Positions 25,909 to 34,682 are shown, counted from the stretch's first letter. The stretch: 64,000 nt of DNA from Nocardiopsis sp. YSL2 (GCF_030555055.1 NZ_JAMOAO010000001.1:3100001-3164000); one strand, 5' to 3'. The notes: generated by a model from the letters alone, not told the origin. Program-made: numbers and translations.

Positions 25909-26946
25909 CTACAGGATCCGGCGCAGGACGTGGCGGGCGTCGCGGCCGACACCGCGCAGGGTCGCCGAGGAGAAGCTGCGCTGGAACTCCAGGCCCACGT
26001 AGCCCAGGCCGGGCACGGTCGCGGAGACGCCGCGCGACTGGAGGGGCCGTCCGTCGTCGTCCAGGGCGTCTGTTCCCGCCAGGTACCCCAGGGCGGGCCG
26101 GAACCCCGTGGCCAGCACGAGCGCGTCCACCTCCTCCCTGGTGCCGTCCGCCCACTCGACCCCGTTCGGGCACACCCGGGTGAACATCGGGCGCCGGTCC
26201 GGATTGCCGGAGGCGAAGGCGGCGCGGTAGCGCCCGTCGTCCATGACCAGGGCCGGTCCCCGCTCCCAGAACCGGCGGACCGGGGCCGTGTCCAGCCCGC
26301 TGCGGGTGAACCACCAGTGCAGGTCGCGGCCGAGCGGCCGCTGTCGTACCCAGGCGATCGGCGCCCGGCTGGCCAGGGTCACCCTCGCGGTGTCCGCCAG
26401 TTCGGCGGCGATCTGTACGGCGGAGTTTCCGCCGCCGACCACCACCACGCGTCGGCCGGCCAGCGGCTCCGGCGACCGGTACTCGCCGCTGTGGAGCACG
26501 GTGCCCGAGAACGCGTCCAGGCCCGGCAGGGCGGGCCGGTGCGGACGGGAGAACCCTCCGGTGGCGGCCACCAGCGCGGGAGCTTGGATCCGCGTCCCGT
26601 CGGCGGTGGTGACGGTGAGGCCGCCGCCGCGCTCGCGTCCCACCGCGGTGACGCGCTGGCCGTAGCGGATGTCGGCGTCCAGGTCCCGTGCGTAGGCGCG
26701 CAGGTAGGCCACGACCTCGTCGCGGCGCGGGTAGCGGTCGCCGTCCCCGGGCATCGGGCGGCCGGGCAGGGCGGAGAACCGGGCGGGGGAGAACAGGGTC
26801 AGGCTGTCGTAGTGGTGCGGCCAGGCGCCGCCCGCGCGGTCGGCGGCCTCCAGGACGAGGGGGCGGACGCCGCGCCGGGCGGCCTCGTGCGCGGCGGCCA
26901 GTCCCGCCTGGCCGGCGCCGACCACGATCAGGTGTGCGTGTTCCAC
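25909..26946 (-). CDS. FAD-dependent oxidoreductase, ArsO-like
   Basis: A 345-residue flavoprotein with FAD site LIVVGAGQAGLAAAHEA, the family motif HYDSLTLFSPARFSALPG, and NAD(P) site VVVVGGGNSAVQIAAEL. Proteins of this type (ArsO) are recurrent members of actinobacterial arsenic clusters. GTG 26946 is used; it overlaps the end of the MFS gene by 19 bases, so the two are coupled. It is the third gene of the leftward operon FAD protein/MFS/FAD protein facing an ArsR-GNAT gene. A close paralogue lies at 35763-36800. The exact reaction is not settled for the family. Confidence 0.8.
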   Translation of the reverse strand: MEHAHLIVVGAGQAGLAAAHEAARRGVRPLVLEAADRAGGAWPHHYDSLTLFSPARFSALPGRPMPGDGDRYPRRDEVVAYLRAYARDLDADIRYGQRVTAVGRERGGGLTVTTADGTRIQAPALVAATGGFSRPHRPALPGLDAFSGTVLHSGEYRSPEPLAGRRVVVVGGGNSAVQIAAELADTARVTLASRAPIAWVRQRPLGRDLHWWFTRSGLDTAPVRRFWERGPALVMDDGRYRAAFASGNPDRRPMFTRVCPNGVEWADGTREEVDALVLATGFRPALGYLAGTDALDDDGRPLQSRGVSATVPGLGYVGLEFQRSFSSATLRGVGRDARHVLRRIL

Positions 26947-28187
26947 AGGTGTGCGTCCTTGTCGGTCGTGCGTTCGGTGCGGGTCGCCAGGGCCAGCAGC
27001 GCGCCGAGGGCGGCGAGTGCGGCCATCAGGGCGAACACCGCGGGATGTCCGCCCAGCGGTCCGGCCAGGGCGGCTCCCGCCCAGGGGGCCAGCGCGGTGG
27101 CGAATATGAGCGGCGTGTGCAGGAGGCCGTTGAGCGTGGCGTAGTCCCCGGTGCCCCACCGGTCGGCCACGGCCGTGGCGTGGAGCAGGGTGAGAACGCC
27201 GCGCGCGGCCCCCGCGAGCAGGGCGATCCCGAGCAGAAGCGGGAGCGGGCCGGGGACGAGGGCGAACAGGGCGGTGGTGGCGGCACAGGCCAGCAGGACG
27301 AGCGCGGTGCGCGGTACCGGTGCGAGCCACCGCTCCGCCGGGGCGTAGGCGAGGCGGCCCAGGACCTGGCCGACACCGCCGACCCCGAGGGCCCACGCGG
27401 CGGCCGTCGTGCCGAACCCGCGTCCTTCGACCAGGGGCACGAGATTGACCACCACCGCGTACACCGTGAACGACCCCAGGGCCAGCGACGCGGCCAGGGC
27501 CGCGAACGCGGGGTCCCGGACCGCGGAGGGGAGCCGGCGGGCGCCGTCCGGTCCCCGGCGGCGCGGTGCCCGGTCCCACGGCGGGGTCAGGGCGAGGGCG
27601 TGCAGGGGCACGACCACCGCCGCGAGCACGCCCGCGAGCGCGAGGTAGGCGCCGCGCCAGCCCAGCGCCGCCTCCAGGACGGCCGTGAGCGGAGCGAAGA
27701 CCGTGCTGGCGAACCCGGCGGCCAGCGTCAGGACGGTGAGCGCCCGCACACGCTCCTCCCCGTACCAGCGGGTCAGGGCGGCGAAGGCCGGAGGGTAGAA
27801 CAGCCCCGCCATCGCGGCCCCGCAGACGAGCCAGGCGGCGCCGAAGGCCCACAGGCTCGGGGCGAGGCCGAGCGCCGCCACGGCCGGGACCGCGAGGACG
27901 GCCGCCGCCGTCATCACCGGGCGCGGCCCCCGCGCGTCGACCCACCGGCCCACGGCGATCCCGCTCAGTCCCGCCACCACCTGCGCGGCGGAGAACACGG
28001 CGGTGACCCCCGCCAGCGACCACGCGGTGTCCGCGGCGATGGCCGGAGCGAGCACGGGGAAGGCGTAGAACAGCACGCCGTAGCCGGTCGTGACGGTGAC
28101 GCAGAGCGCGGCCAGGGCCCGTCCCGCCCCGGGGGCCCGCCGGGGCCCGTGTGCGGGAGCCCCGGCGGGGAAGGCGGATCGGCTCAC
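26928..28187 (-). CDS. MFS transporter, likely metalloid or toxic-product efflux
   Basis: A 419-residue major facilitator with about 12 transmembrane helices, a short basic N-terminus and a hydrophilic tail ending in AHLWNTHT. The helix 2-3 loop motif (GIAVGRWVDARGPRP) matches the MFS signature GxxxDRxGxR. GTG 28187 overlaps the stop of the upstream FAD gene (GTGA), and the end overlaps the next gene. Its place between two flavoproteins under an ArsR-type switch suggests export of arsenicals or a modified toxic compound, but a specific substrate cannot be read from sequence. Confidence 0.82.
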   Translation of the reverse strand: MSRSAFPAGAPAHGPRRAPGAGRALAALCVTVTTGYGVLFYAFPVLAPAIAADTAWSLAGVTAVFSAAQVVAGLSGIAVGRWVDARGPRPVMTAAAVLAVPAVAALGLAPSLWAFGAAWLVCGAAMAGLFYPPAFAALTRWYGEERVRALTVLTLAAGFASTVFAPLTAVLEAALGWRGAYLALAGVLAAVVVPLHALALTPPWDRAPRRRGPDGARRLPSAVRDPAFAALAASLALGSFTVYAVVVNLVPLVEGRGFGTTAAAWALGVGGVGQVLGRLAYAPAERWLAPVPRTALVLLACAATTALFALVPGPLPLLLGIALLAGAARGVLTLLHATAVADRWGTGDYATLNGLLHTPLIFATALAPWAGAALAGPLGGHPAVFALMAALAALGALLALATRTERTTDKDAHLWNTHT

Positions 28188-29560
28188 GGTGTGGCGACGG
28201 AGCCGGACGGCGTGAGGAGGTCGACCGCCGCCGGGCCGGGCCCTCCGCAGCAGCCGCCCTCTCCGGCGGCCTCCGCCGCGTCGTCCGGGTCGGTCAGCCC
28301 GCTGCCCTTGCAGACACCGGTCTCGGGCAGGGTCAGCTCCACGCGGGCGGCGGACTCGTGGTCACCGTCCAGTGCGGCGACGATACTGCGTACCTGCTCA
28401 TAGCCGGTGAGCGCGAGGAACGTGGGCGCGCGGCCGTAGGACTTCATCCCGGCCAGGTAGAAGCCGGACTCCGGCTGGGCCAGTTCGGCGGCGCCGTGGG
28501 GGTAGACGGTGCCGCAGGAGTGGACGTTGGGGTCGATGAGCGGGGCCAGCGCCACCGGAGCCTGGAGCGTGGCGTCCAGGCCGAGCCGGATCTCGGAGAG
28601 GAAGGACAGGTCCGGGCGGAAGCCGGTGAGGACGACCACCTCGTCGACCGGCGCCAGGGCGCGGACGTCACCGTCGCGGTCGCGGCCCCCGTCGACCAGT
28701 ACCACGGCCCCGCCCTCCGCGCGGACCTCGGAGGTGCGGAAGCCCGCCACCGTCTCGATGTGCCCGGCCTCGACCGCCTTCCGGGCGCGCGTGCCCAGTG
28801 CGCCGCGGGCGGCGAGCTGGTCGTCGGCGCCGCCGCCGAAGGCGTCCCCGGCCTCTCCGCGCCGCAGCACCCACACGACGCGGGTGCCGGGGTCGTCGGC
28901 GGCGAGTCCGGCCAGCGCCACCAGGGCGGTGAGCGCGGAGTGGCCGCTGCCGACCACGGCCGTGCGGCGTCCGGCGTACCGGGCCCGGACGGAGGGGTCG
29001 GCCGTGTCGGGAACGCGGTAGGACAGGCGGTCGGCCGGCGCGGGGTCGCCCTCGCCGAGGGCGGGCAGGCCGTCGCCGCCCAGGGGGTTGGGGGAGCCCC
29101 AGGTGCCGGAGGCGTCGATCACGGCGCGCGCCAGGAGGCGCTCCTCGCCCCGCTCGGTGCGGATCCGGACGGTGAAGGGCTGTTCGTCGCGGGCGGAGTC
29201 CACGACCCGGTCCCGGCCCAGGCGGCTGACGCCGGTGACCTCGGTGCCGTAGCGGACCCGCTCACCGAGGGCGGCGGCCAGCGGGGCCAGGTAGGCGTCG
29301 ACCCACTCGCGGCCGGTGGGGTAGGCGTCGTCGTCGCGGCGCCGCCGGCCGGTGGTGGCCAGCAGCTTCTCCGCGGCCGGGGCGACGAGGTCGCGCCAGG
29401 AGGAGAACAGCCGGACGTGCCCCCACTCGGCGACCGCGGCGCCGGCGGAGGGGCCCCGCTCCAGGACCTGGACGGGGAGGCCGCGCCGGACCAGTTCGGC
29501 GGCGGCGGCCAGCCCAGTGGGTCCGGCACCGATCACGATGACGGGGTGTACCTCTGCCAT
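28184..29560 (-). CDS. FAD/NAD(P) oxidoreductase with Cys-rich C-terminus, metalloid operon
   Basis: A 458-residue flavoprotein: FAD site VIVIGAGPTGLAAAAELVRRG, NAD(P) site TAVVGSGHSALTALVAL, and a late FYLAGMKSYGRAPTFL. After the fold ends, the tail carries Cys in ETGVCKGSGL and a Cys pair in GEGGCCGGPG, a candidate soft-metal binding site. ATG 29560 has GGAAG six bases upstream, which rules out the start at 29575. First gene of the operon, it faces the ArsR-GNAT gene across a strong operator. Family members appear in actinobacterial ars loci; oxidation or reduction of arsenic species is inferred, not shown. Confidence 0.78.
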   Translation of the reverse strand: MAEVHPVIVIGAGPTGLAAAAELVRRGLPVQVLERGPSAGAAVAEWGHVRLFSSWRDLVAPAAEKLLATTGRRRRDDDAYPTGREWVDAYLAPLAAALGERVRYGTEVTGVSRLGRDRVVDSARDEQPFTVRIRTERGEERLLARAVIDASGTWGSPNPLGGDGLPALGEGDPAPADRLSYRVPDTADPSVRARYAGRRTAVVGSGHSALTALVALAGLAADDPGTRVVWVLRRGEAGDAFGGGADDQLAARGALGTRARKAVEAGHIETVAGFRTSEVRAEGGAVVLVDGGRDRDGDVRALAPVDEVVVLTGFRPDLSFLSEIRLGLDATLQAPVALAPLIDPNVHSCGTVYPHGAAELAQPESGFYLAGMKSYGRAPTFLALTGYEQVRSIVAALDGDHESAARVELTLPETGVCKGSGLTDPDDAAEAAGEGGCCGGPGPAAVDLLTPSGSVATP

Positions 29561-29572
29561 GACGCTTCCTTT

Positions 29573-29644
29573 CATCGACGGGCGTCTATGAATCAGGACT
29601 CTATAGACGAACGTCGATGGACGCAACCATAGATCGTCGTCGAT
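29573..29644. promoter_or_regulatory. ArsR-type operator, three half-sites
   Basis: Left arm 29573-29589 and right arm 29603-29619 form an inverted repeat matching at 15 of 17 positions (ATCGACG..CGTCTAT / ATAGACG..CGTCGAT) with a 13-base spacer. A third, partial copy of the right arm (ATAGA.....GTCGAT) follows at 29629-29644. The site fills the space between the two divergent genes and is the natural target of the ArsR-GNAT product. Confidence 0.75.
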
Positions 29645-29653
29645 ACTGGGAGC

Positions 29654-30583
29654 ATGACCGTCACGCACGAACACACCGCGGGGCTGCTGCCGACCGGGGA
29701 CGCCGAGACCTACGCCGCCTGGTTCGCGTGCCTGGCCGAGCCCACACGCGTCCGCCTGCTGCACGCCATCGCCACCTATCCGGGCGCCATGAGCGTCGGG
29801 GAGCTGGCCGAGGCCCTGGGTGTGCGGCAGCCCACCGTCTCCCACCACCTGCGCAAACTCGCCGAGGTGGGTTTCGTGACCACCTCCCGCGTCGGCACGT
29901 CCACCCGGGTCGCGGTCAACGCCGCCTGCTGCACCGGCCTGCCGCACGCGGCCGACGCGGTCATGGGCATGCTCGCGGCGCGCCCGTGCTGCCCCACCGA
30001 GGTGCCCGAGGACGTCACCGTCCGCGCCCTGACCGACGCCGACCTGCCCGCCGTACGCCGCCTCCACGCGGCCGGCGCCGCGGCCGGGGACATCCTCGCC
30101 GAGGGCGGCGAGGCGGACGCCGCCGAGAACGGCGGCCCGGACACCGGCTGGCTCGACGGTCACGCGTGGGTGGCCGAACGCGACGGGACGGTCGTCGGCT
30201 GGGCCGCCGCCTGGCCCGTCTCCCGGCTCAGCGCCTACGCGGGCGTGGCCGAGACGCGGATCCACGTGGCCGAGGGCGAGCGCGGACGGGGCGTCGGCAA
30301 GGCGCTGGCGCGCACGCAGGTGGTCGAGGCCGACCTCGCGGGACTGTGGACCCTGCAGGCCACCGTCCTGCCCGAGGACAAGGCGGCGCTCGCCCTGCTG
30401 CACGCGTCGGGCTACCGCACCCTCGCCGTACGCGAGCGGCTCGTCCGGCACGGCGGGCAGTGGAGGGACGTCGTCGTCCTCGAACGCCGCCGCGACGACA
30501 CCGCCGACCCCACCGCCGAGAGCGGCGTCCAGGATCTGCCCGACCCCGTCATGCGACCGGAGTCCCCCGCCCCTGACGCCTAG
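29654..30583 (+). CDS. ArsR family regulator fused to GNAT acetyltransferase (ArsN-like)
   Basis: A 309-residue two-domain protein. Residues 20-95 are a winged-helix ArsR domain (LAEALGVRQPTVSHHLRKLAEVGFV) followed by vicinal cysteines 92-93 and 112-113, with Cys26 earlier: likely As(III)/soft-metal ligands. Residues 121-290 form a GNAT domain (GVAETRIHVAEGERGRGVGKAL, LLHASGYRTLAVRERL, WRDVVVLERR) that looks like phosphinothricin/arsinothricin N-acetyltransferases (ArsN1). It would sense a metalloid, derepress the divergent operon, and inactivate an amino-acid-like toxin. The ATG has GGGAG upstream. The stop lies within the MITE-like left repeat. Confidence 0.83.
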   Translation: MTVTHEHTAGLLPTGDAETYAAWFACLAEPTRVRLLHAIATYPGAMSVGELAEALGVRQPTVSHHLRKLAEVGFVTTSRVGTSTRVAVNAACCTGLPHAADAVMGMLAARPCCPTEVPEDVTVRALTDADLPAVRRLHAAGAAAGDILAEGGEADAAENGGPDTGWLDGHAWVAERDGTVVGWAAAWPVSRLSAYAGVAETRIHVAEGERGRGVGKALARTQVVEADLAGLWTLQATVLPEDKAALALLHASGYRTLAVRERLVRHGGQWRDVVVLERRRDDTADPTAESGVQDLPDPVMRPESPAPDA

Positions 30584-30741
30584 GGCGTGTTCCGCGGACA
30601 CTCACCCTGCCGCGCGACGCCCCGGCACGGCTCTCGCCGCGTTCTCATCAGTCGACAGCCACACCGGGATGCCTTCTTCGGCCCTGCGGCAGCCGCACCG
30701 GAACGCCGCTCGCGACGGGCGGCATCCACGGAACACGCCCT
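30582..30741. mobile_element. MITE-like element with 17-base terminal inverted repeats
   Basis: AGGGCGTGTTCCGCGGA (30582-30598) and TCCACGGAACACGCCCT (30725-30741) are inverted repeats matching at 16 of 17 positions that bound 160 bases with no ORF. No clear target duplication is visible. The left end supplies the stop codon of the ArsR-GNAT gene. It could alternatively be a long-range stem acting as terminator. Confidence 0.5.
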
Positions 30742-30895
30742 GGCGCGGTGACCGCAAAGGTCCACCGGCCACCATCCCGCGCTCGTGGTCGTGGACCGGG
30801 AGCGAGTCGTCGAACGGGCGCGAACACGTCCTCTCCCCGGCGCTGCGCGACGCGCACGAGCGCGCGGGCGTGTCGAGGGGGCCACCGGCATGACG
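30742..30895. other. Short spacer before MazG-like gene
   Basis: Together with the MITE-like element this makes a stretch of just over 300 bases without a gene, between convergent genes. Nothing else was recognised. Confidence 0.4.
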
Positions 30896-31267
30896 CTACT
30901 GGACGCCGTCGACCGTCCCCCCGCCCGACCTCCCGGGCGGGCCGCCGACCGTGCCCTGGGACGCCCCCCAGCGGTCCAGCCACTTCGCGCGCACCTCGGC
31001 GGTGAGGTCCACGCCGTGGTGGTCGGCCAGCAGGAGCACGTGGCAGAACACGTCCGCCAGCTCCGCCCGGAACCGCGCGGACCGCTCCCGGTCGTCGAGC
31101 CCCTTGGCGCGGCCGCGGCCGTCCAGTGCCAGGAAGGCCTGGGTGAGCTCGCCCATCTCCTCGTGGAGCTTGAGGACGAACCAGTCGGCGTCCCGTTCGA
31201 TGCCGAAGCGCGCCGCGTAGCCGCGCGACACCTGCTCCACCTCGGCGGTCAGGCCGTTGACGTCCAC
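30896..31267 (-). CDS. MazG-like nucleotide pyrophosphohydrolase
   Basis: A 123-residue all-alpha NTP pyrophosphohydrolase-fold protein. The Mg-binding EExxE-type motif is visible as LHEEMGELTQAFL and the second acidic helix as ELADVFCHVLLLADHHGVDL. Such enzymes remove pyrophosphate from non-canonical or excess nucleotides (house-cleaning). Start GTG 31267 faces the flavoprotein gene. The C-terminal 20 residues are Gly-rich and probably disordered. Confidence 0.8.
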   Translation of the reverse strand: MDVNGLTAEVEQVSRGYAARFGIERDADWFVLKLHEEMGELTQAFLALDGRGRAKGLDDRERSARFRAELADVFCHVLLLADHHGVDLTAEVRAKWLDRWGASQGTVGGPPGRSGGGTVDGVQ

Positions 31268-31446
31268 GGGGACCTCGCTCTCTGCGCGGGGGATCGGCGG
31301 GCGGACCCATCATGCCCCGGGCGCGGTCGGCGGTGGGGCAGAACGAGCTCCGAACCGGCTTCGTTGCAGGTCAGCGGCATCCCTTTGTCACACCGGGCTC
31401 ATCCGAAGCACCGCGCACTCCGGACATCCGGGGCTACACTCGCGGC

Positions 31447-31953
31447 ATGGCGAAAACCCTCTACCTCGTCATGTCCGGTGCTCCCGCGCCCGAGGGCCTT
31501 CCCTCGCTCGTCCGGCTGCTCCAGGCCGACGACTGGACCGTGCGGTGCCTGTCCACCCCCATGGGGCAGCGCTTCCACGACGCCGACGCGCTGGCGGCCC
31601 TGACCGGGGAACCGGTGCGTGTCGAGTACAGACGTCCAGGCACCGGTACACCCTTACCCCCGGCGGACCTGGTGCTCGCCTGCCCGCTCACCTTCAACTC
31701 GACGAACAAGTTCGCCGACGGCCACGCCGACAACTTCGCGATCGGCCTGCTCTGCGAGATGGTCGGCCACGCGGTTCCCACCGTCGTGGTCCCCCACTGC
31801 AAACCCCAGCTCGCGAGCCATCCGGCCTTCACCCGCTCCCTCAGCACCCTGGGCTCACTGCCCTCGGTCACGCTCCTGTACGACGAGCAGGCGCCGTACG
31901 AGTCCCGCATACCCACGTGGGAGCGGATCCTTTCCACCGTTCGCACCGTCTAG
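31447..31953 (+). CDS. Flavoprotein (PPC decarboxylase-like family)
   Basis: A 168-residue flavoprotein-family (HFCD fold) protein: TLYLVMSGAPAPEGL at the N-terminus, ADLVLACPLTFNSTNKFADGHADNFAIGLLCEM in the middle with the Asn/Thr residues that bind flavin in this fold, and a final VPHCKP motif. It is often paired with an XRE regulator in actinomycetes, as here with the gene 14 bases downstream. The reaction is unknown; a redox-sensing or decarboxylase role is possible. Confidence 0.75.
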   Translation: MAKTLYLVMSGAPAPEGLPSLVRLLQADDWTVRCLSTPMGQRFHDADALAALTGEPVRVEYRRPGTGTPLPPADLVLACPLTFNSTNKFADGHADNFAIGLLCEMVGHAVPTVVVPHCKPQLASHPAFTRSLSTLGSLPSVTLLYDEQAPYESRIPTWERILSTVRTV

Positions 31954-31967
31954 ACGGGAGGCCCGGC

Positions 31968-33152
31968 GTGGACGCTGCCGCCAGGGGCCAGATCATCCGC
32001 CGCAACCGCACCCGGCGCGGTTACTCACAGGCCGTGCTCGCGGGGCTCGTGGGCCGCTCCGAGTCCTGGCTCTCGCAGGTGGAACGCGGCATCCTCACCG
32101 TCGACTCCCACGACGTCCTGACCCGGCTCTCCGACGTCCTCCGCCTGCCCCTCGCCGAGCTGACCGGAACCGACCACCACGACCCCGCGCCCCGCTACAC
32201 GGCGGCGGTGGAGATCGAGCGCGCGATGATGCGCTACTCCGAGGTGTCCGACGGCCCCGCCGACCTCGCGCGCCTGCGTGCCGAGGCCCATCGCACGCAC
32301 GCCGCCTACCAGGCGACCCGCTACGGCGAGGTCGGCCGCCGACTGCCCCGCCTGATCCGGGACGTGGAGGCGGCCGCGCACAGGCGGGGCGCCGACCGCC
32401 CGGCGGTGTGCTCGGTGCGCGCCATGGTCTACAACACCACCGCGGCCGTGCTCCGCCGGGTGGGCCAGAAGGACCTCGCCTGGCAGGCGGCCGACCGGGC
32501 GATGTCCGCGGCCGAGTGGGCGGACCAGACCCTGCTCTCGGCCGTGGGCGCCTACCGGCTCGCCTACGTGTTCGTCTCCCGGGGCAGGCCCGCCGCCGCC
32601 GCCGAACTGGCCATGGCCGCCGCGGCGGCACTGGAACGGCAGATGCGCCCGGGGACCGCCGAGGAGCTGAGCGTGTACGGCGGTCTCCACCTGGCCGCGG
32701 CGACCGCCGCCGCGGCCGAGTACGACAAGGCCGCGGTGCCCCGTCTGCTGCGGCAGGCGCAGCTCGCGGCCGACCGCCTGGGCCGCGACATGAACCTGCA
32801 CGGGACCGCGTTCGGTCCGACCAACGTGGCCATCCACACGATCTCGACTCGGGCCAAGGTGGGCGACGCCCGCGCGGCGGTCGCCGCGGGGGAGGCGCTG
32901 GACGTGGACGCGCTCCCCGCGGGGCTGGTCGGCCGTCGTGCCCAGGTGTGCCTGGACGTGGCCCGTGCCTACACGCAGACACGCCAGGACGCCGCGGCGG
33001 TGAACACCCTGCTGGACGCCGAGCGGATCGCCCCGGAGCTGGTCCGGCACGACCCGTCGACCGGCCGCGTGCTCCAGGAGCTGATGCGGCGCGAGCACCG
33101 GCCGTCCACGCCGGAGCTGCGCCCGCTCGCCCAGCGCGCCGGAGTGGCCTGA
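31968..33152 (+). CDS. XRE family helix-turn-helix regulator with TPR-like region
   Basis: A 394-residue protein with an N-terminal Cro/C1-type HTH (about 8-65; YSQAVLAGLVGRSESWLSQVERG) and a long Ala-rich helical repeat region resembling tetratricopeptide repeats. GTG 31968 is selected by GGGAGG at 31956-31961. It forms a two-gene unit with the preceding flavoprotein. The combination is conserved in Streptomyces-like genomes (from memory) and may regulate development or metabolism. The ligand is unknown. Confidence 0.82.
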   Translation: MDAAARGQIIRRNRTRRGYSQAVLAGLVGRSESWLSQVERGILTVDSHDVLTRLSDVLRLPLAELTGTDHHDPAPRYTAAVEIERAMMRYSEVSDGPADLARLRAEAHRTHAAYQATRYGEVGRRLPRLIRDVEAAAHRRGADRPAVCSVRAMVYNTTAAVLRRVGQKDLAWQAADRAMSAAEWADQTLLSAVGAYRLAYVFVSRGRPAAAAELAMAAAAALERQMRPGTAEELSVYGGLHLAAATAAAAEYDKAAVPRLLRQAQLAADRLGRDMNLHGTAFGPTNVAIHTISTRAKVGDARAAVAAGEALDVDALPAGLVGRRAQVCLDVARAYTQTRQDAAAVNTLLDAERIAPELVRHDPSTGRVLQELMRREHRPSTPELRPLAQRAGVA

Positions 33153-33172
33153 CCCGCAGGATCCTGCGGGTC
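33151..33172. terminator. 22-base perfect palindrome, terminator-like
   Basis: GACCCGCAGGA and its complement form a perfect palindrome that starts in the stop codon of the XRE gene and is followed by CTTTACCTT. It is probably a terminator; an operator for the next small gene is possible. Confidence 0.55.
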
Positions 33173-33257
33173 CTTTACCTTCACTCCACTGTCGGTCACC
33201 GAGGGTGACCAGGTCTAACGTCGAGCCGACCACGCGAGCCGCGGAAGGTGAGGCTGC

Positions 33258-33566
33258 ATGACGGACGACCCCTCCGATCACGGGGTGGCTCTCGACGAGC
33301 TGGCGCGGCTGTTGCGCCCGCGCTCGACACCCGACCGGAGCCCGTCGGACGGTGGACGCCTTCCGAGGAGGGGAGCGGCGGACTATCCGGCGTCGGACGC
33401 GCTCTACGACGCACTGTCCGAGACGCTGCGCGTCCGCCCGCGCAACGCTGGGGAGGCCCACCGGGTGATCCGCGAGGCCGACCGGCTGTTGACGGCGCTG
33501 GACGCGCACATCAAGAACGGCGGTCCGCTGCCGTCCCCCTGGCGGCACGGCCGAGGCGCCCCCTGA
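33258..33566 (+). CDS. Small hypothetical protein
   Basis: A 102-residue hydrophilic protein. Arg/Pro-rich first half, then a helical stretch (ASDALYDALSETLRVRPRNAGEAHRVIREADRLLTALDAH). A GGAAGGTGAGG ribosome binding site precedes ATG 33258. No family was recognised. It may belong with the XRE/flavoprotein unit 100 bases upstream. Confidence 0.6.
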   Translation: MTDDPSDHGVALDELARLLRPRSTPDRSPSDGGRLPRRGAADYPASDALYDALSETLRVRPRNAGEAHRVIREADRLLTALDAHIKNGGPLPSPWRHGRGAP

Positions 33567-33592
33567 GGCGGAACCCCGGCGGCGGAGCCGGT

Positions 33593-34552
33593 TCAGGACG
33601 CGGCGTCGACGAGGGCCTGGAGCACGCGCTGGGGGTCCTCGGCGAGCCGGTTGCAGACGTAGAGCCACCACTCGGTGCCGAAGACGACGTACTCGCGGGT
33701 GGGGTGGCCCCGCTCGGCCATGGCGTCGAGGCGGTCGGGGCCGAGGCCGAGCAGGGTCTCGAACTCCCAGGGCGCGTTCGCGTGGCCCCTGCCGCCGAGG
33801 TGGCGGTCGATGTGGTCGATCAGGTCCCAGTCGTGGGTCGCGAACGAGCACAGGTGGCCCGAGTCGGCCAGCCGCTCGGCGTAGGCGGTGTAGGTGTCGG
33901 CCAGGGCGGGGTCCTCGCGCGGGAGGGCGATGTCCCGTGGTTCGAGGAAGGCGCCCTTGACCAGCCGGATCCGGCCGGGGAGCTCGAGGAGCCCCGGCAG
34001 GTCCGCGGCCGTGCGGTGCAGCCGCGCCTGCACGGTCACGCCGACGTGGTCGAACTCCTCGCACAGGGCGCGGTGCACGGCCAGCACGGCGTCGGTGCGG
34101 TCGGAGCCCTCGGCCGAGATCATCATCTCGCGGCCGGACCCGGCGGTCGCCCGGGCGATCCGGGAGGCGTTGGCCAGGGCGAGTTCGCTGTCGATGGCCA
34201 GACCGACGTGCGAGAGGTCGAGCGAGACCGAACAGCCCTCGGGCAGGAGCCGGGCGGCTTCGAGGAACACGTAGGTCTCCGCCGCGGCCCTCTGCTCGTC
34301 GCGACAGCTCTCGCCCATGAACTCGACGCTGGCGCGGTGGCCGCCCGCGATGACGCGCCGCGCGCGCTCCACCGCGTCGGTCAGGCTCTCGCCCGCCACG
34401 AAGCGCCGGGCGACCCGGGCCGCCACGGGGCCCAGGACCGGATCCTCCGGGACGCGCCACTTCAGGTCCTCGTCGAGCGCGAGCCCGCGCAGGACCTCGG
34501 CGGCCTGTGCCGGGAGGTCGGTGGTCGCTGTGGTGGGGTGTGCGGTCATCAT
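33593..34552 (-). CDS. Proline dehydrogenase family protein
   Basis: A 319-residue TIM-barrel flavoenzyme. Signature segments are SVSLDLSHVGLAIDSELALANA, VTVQARLHRT, GRIRLVKGAFLEP and FATHDWDLI, with a late FETLLGLGPDRL corresponding to the conserved FAD/substrate region of PutA/PRODH (normally ...YEFQML.G). It oxidises proline, or a related imino acid, to pyrroline-5-carboxylate. Start ATG 34552 (or 34549) with GAGG upstream. A divergent GlxA-type regulator starts 130 bases away, suggesting substrate-responsive control. No P5C dehydrogenase is adjacent. Confidence 0.82.
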   Translation of the reverse strand: MMTAHPTTATTDLPAQAAEVLRGLALDEDLKWRVPEDPVLGPVAARVARRFVAGESLTDAVERARRVIAGGHRASVEFMGESCRDEQRAAAETYVFLEAARLLPEGCSVSLDLSHVGLAIDSELALANASRIARATAGSGREMMISAEGSDRTDAVLAVHRALCEEFDHVGVTVQARLHRTAADLPGLLELPGRIRLVKGAFLEPRDIALPREDPALADTYTAYAERLADSGHLCSFATHDWDLIDHIDRHLGGRGHANAPWEFETLLGLGPDRLDAMAERGHPTREYVVFGTEWWLYVCNRLAEDPQRVLQALVDAAS

Positions 34553-34623
34553 CGGGTGGCCTCGCTGTCGGTGTCGTCCGTGGAACCGCCGCCAGGTTTC
34601 CATGGGCGTCAGCGCAGCGGGAG

Positions 34624-34658
34624 TGGCAGAAATGACAGATAGGCTGAAATTCCTGCCA
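34624..34658. promoter_or_regulatory. Candidate operator between proline dehydrogenase and GlxA genes
   Basis: TGGCAG (34624-34629) and CTGCCA (34653-34658) form an inverted pair, with a related TGACAG between. TGGCAGAAAT is one base away from the AdpA-type consensus TGGCSNGWWY as I remember it. The site could serve the adjacent regulator. Confidence 0.35.
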
Positions 34659-34682
34659 ATCCGAGGGAAGGAGCGGGCCCGC

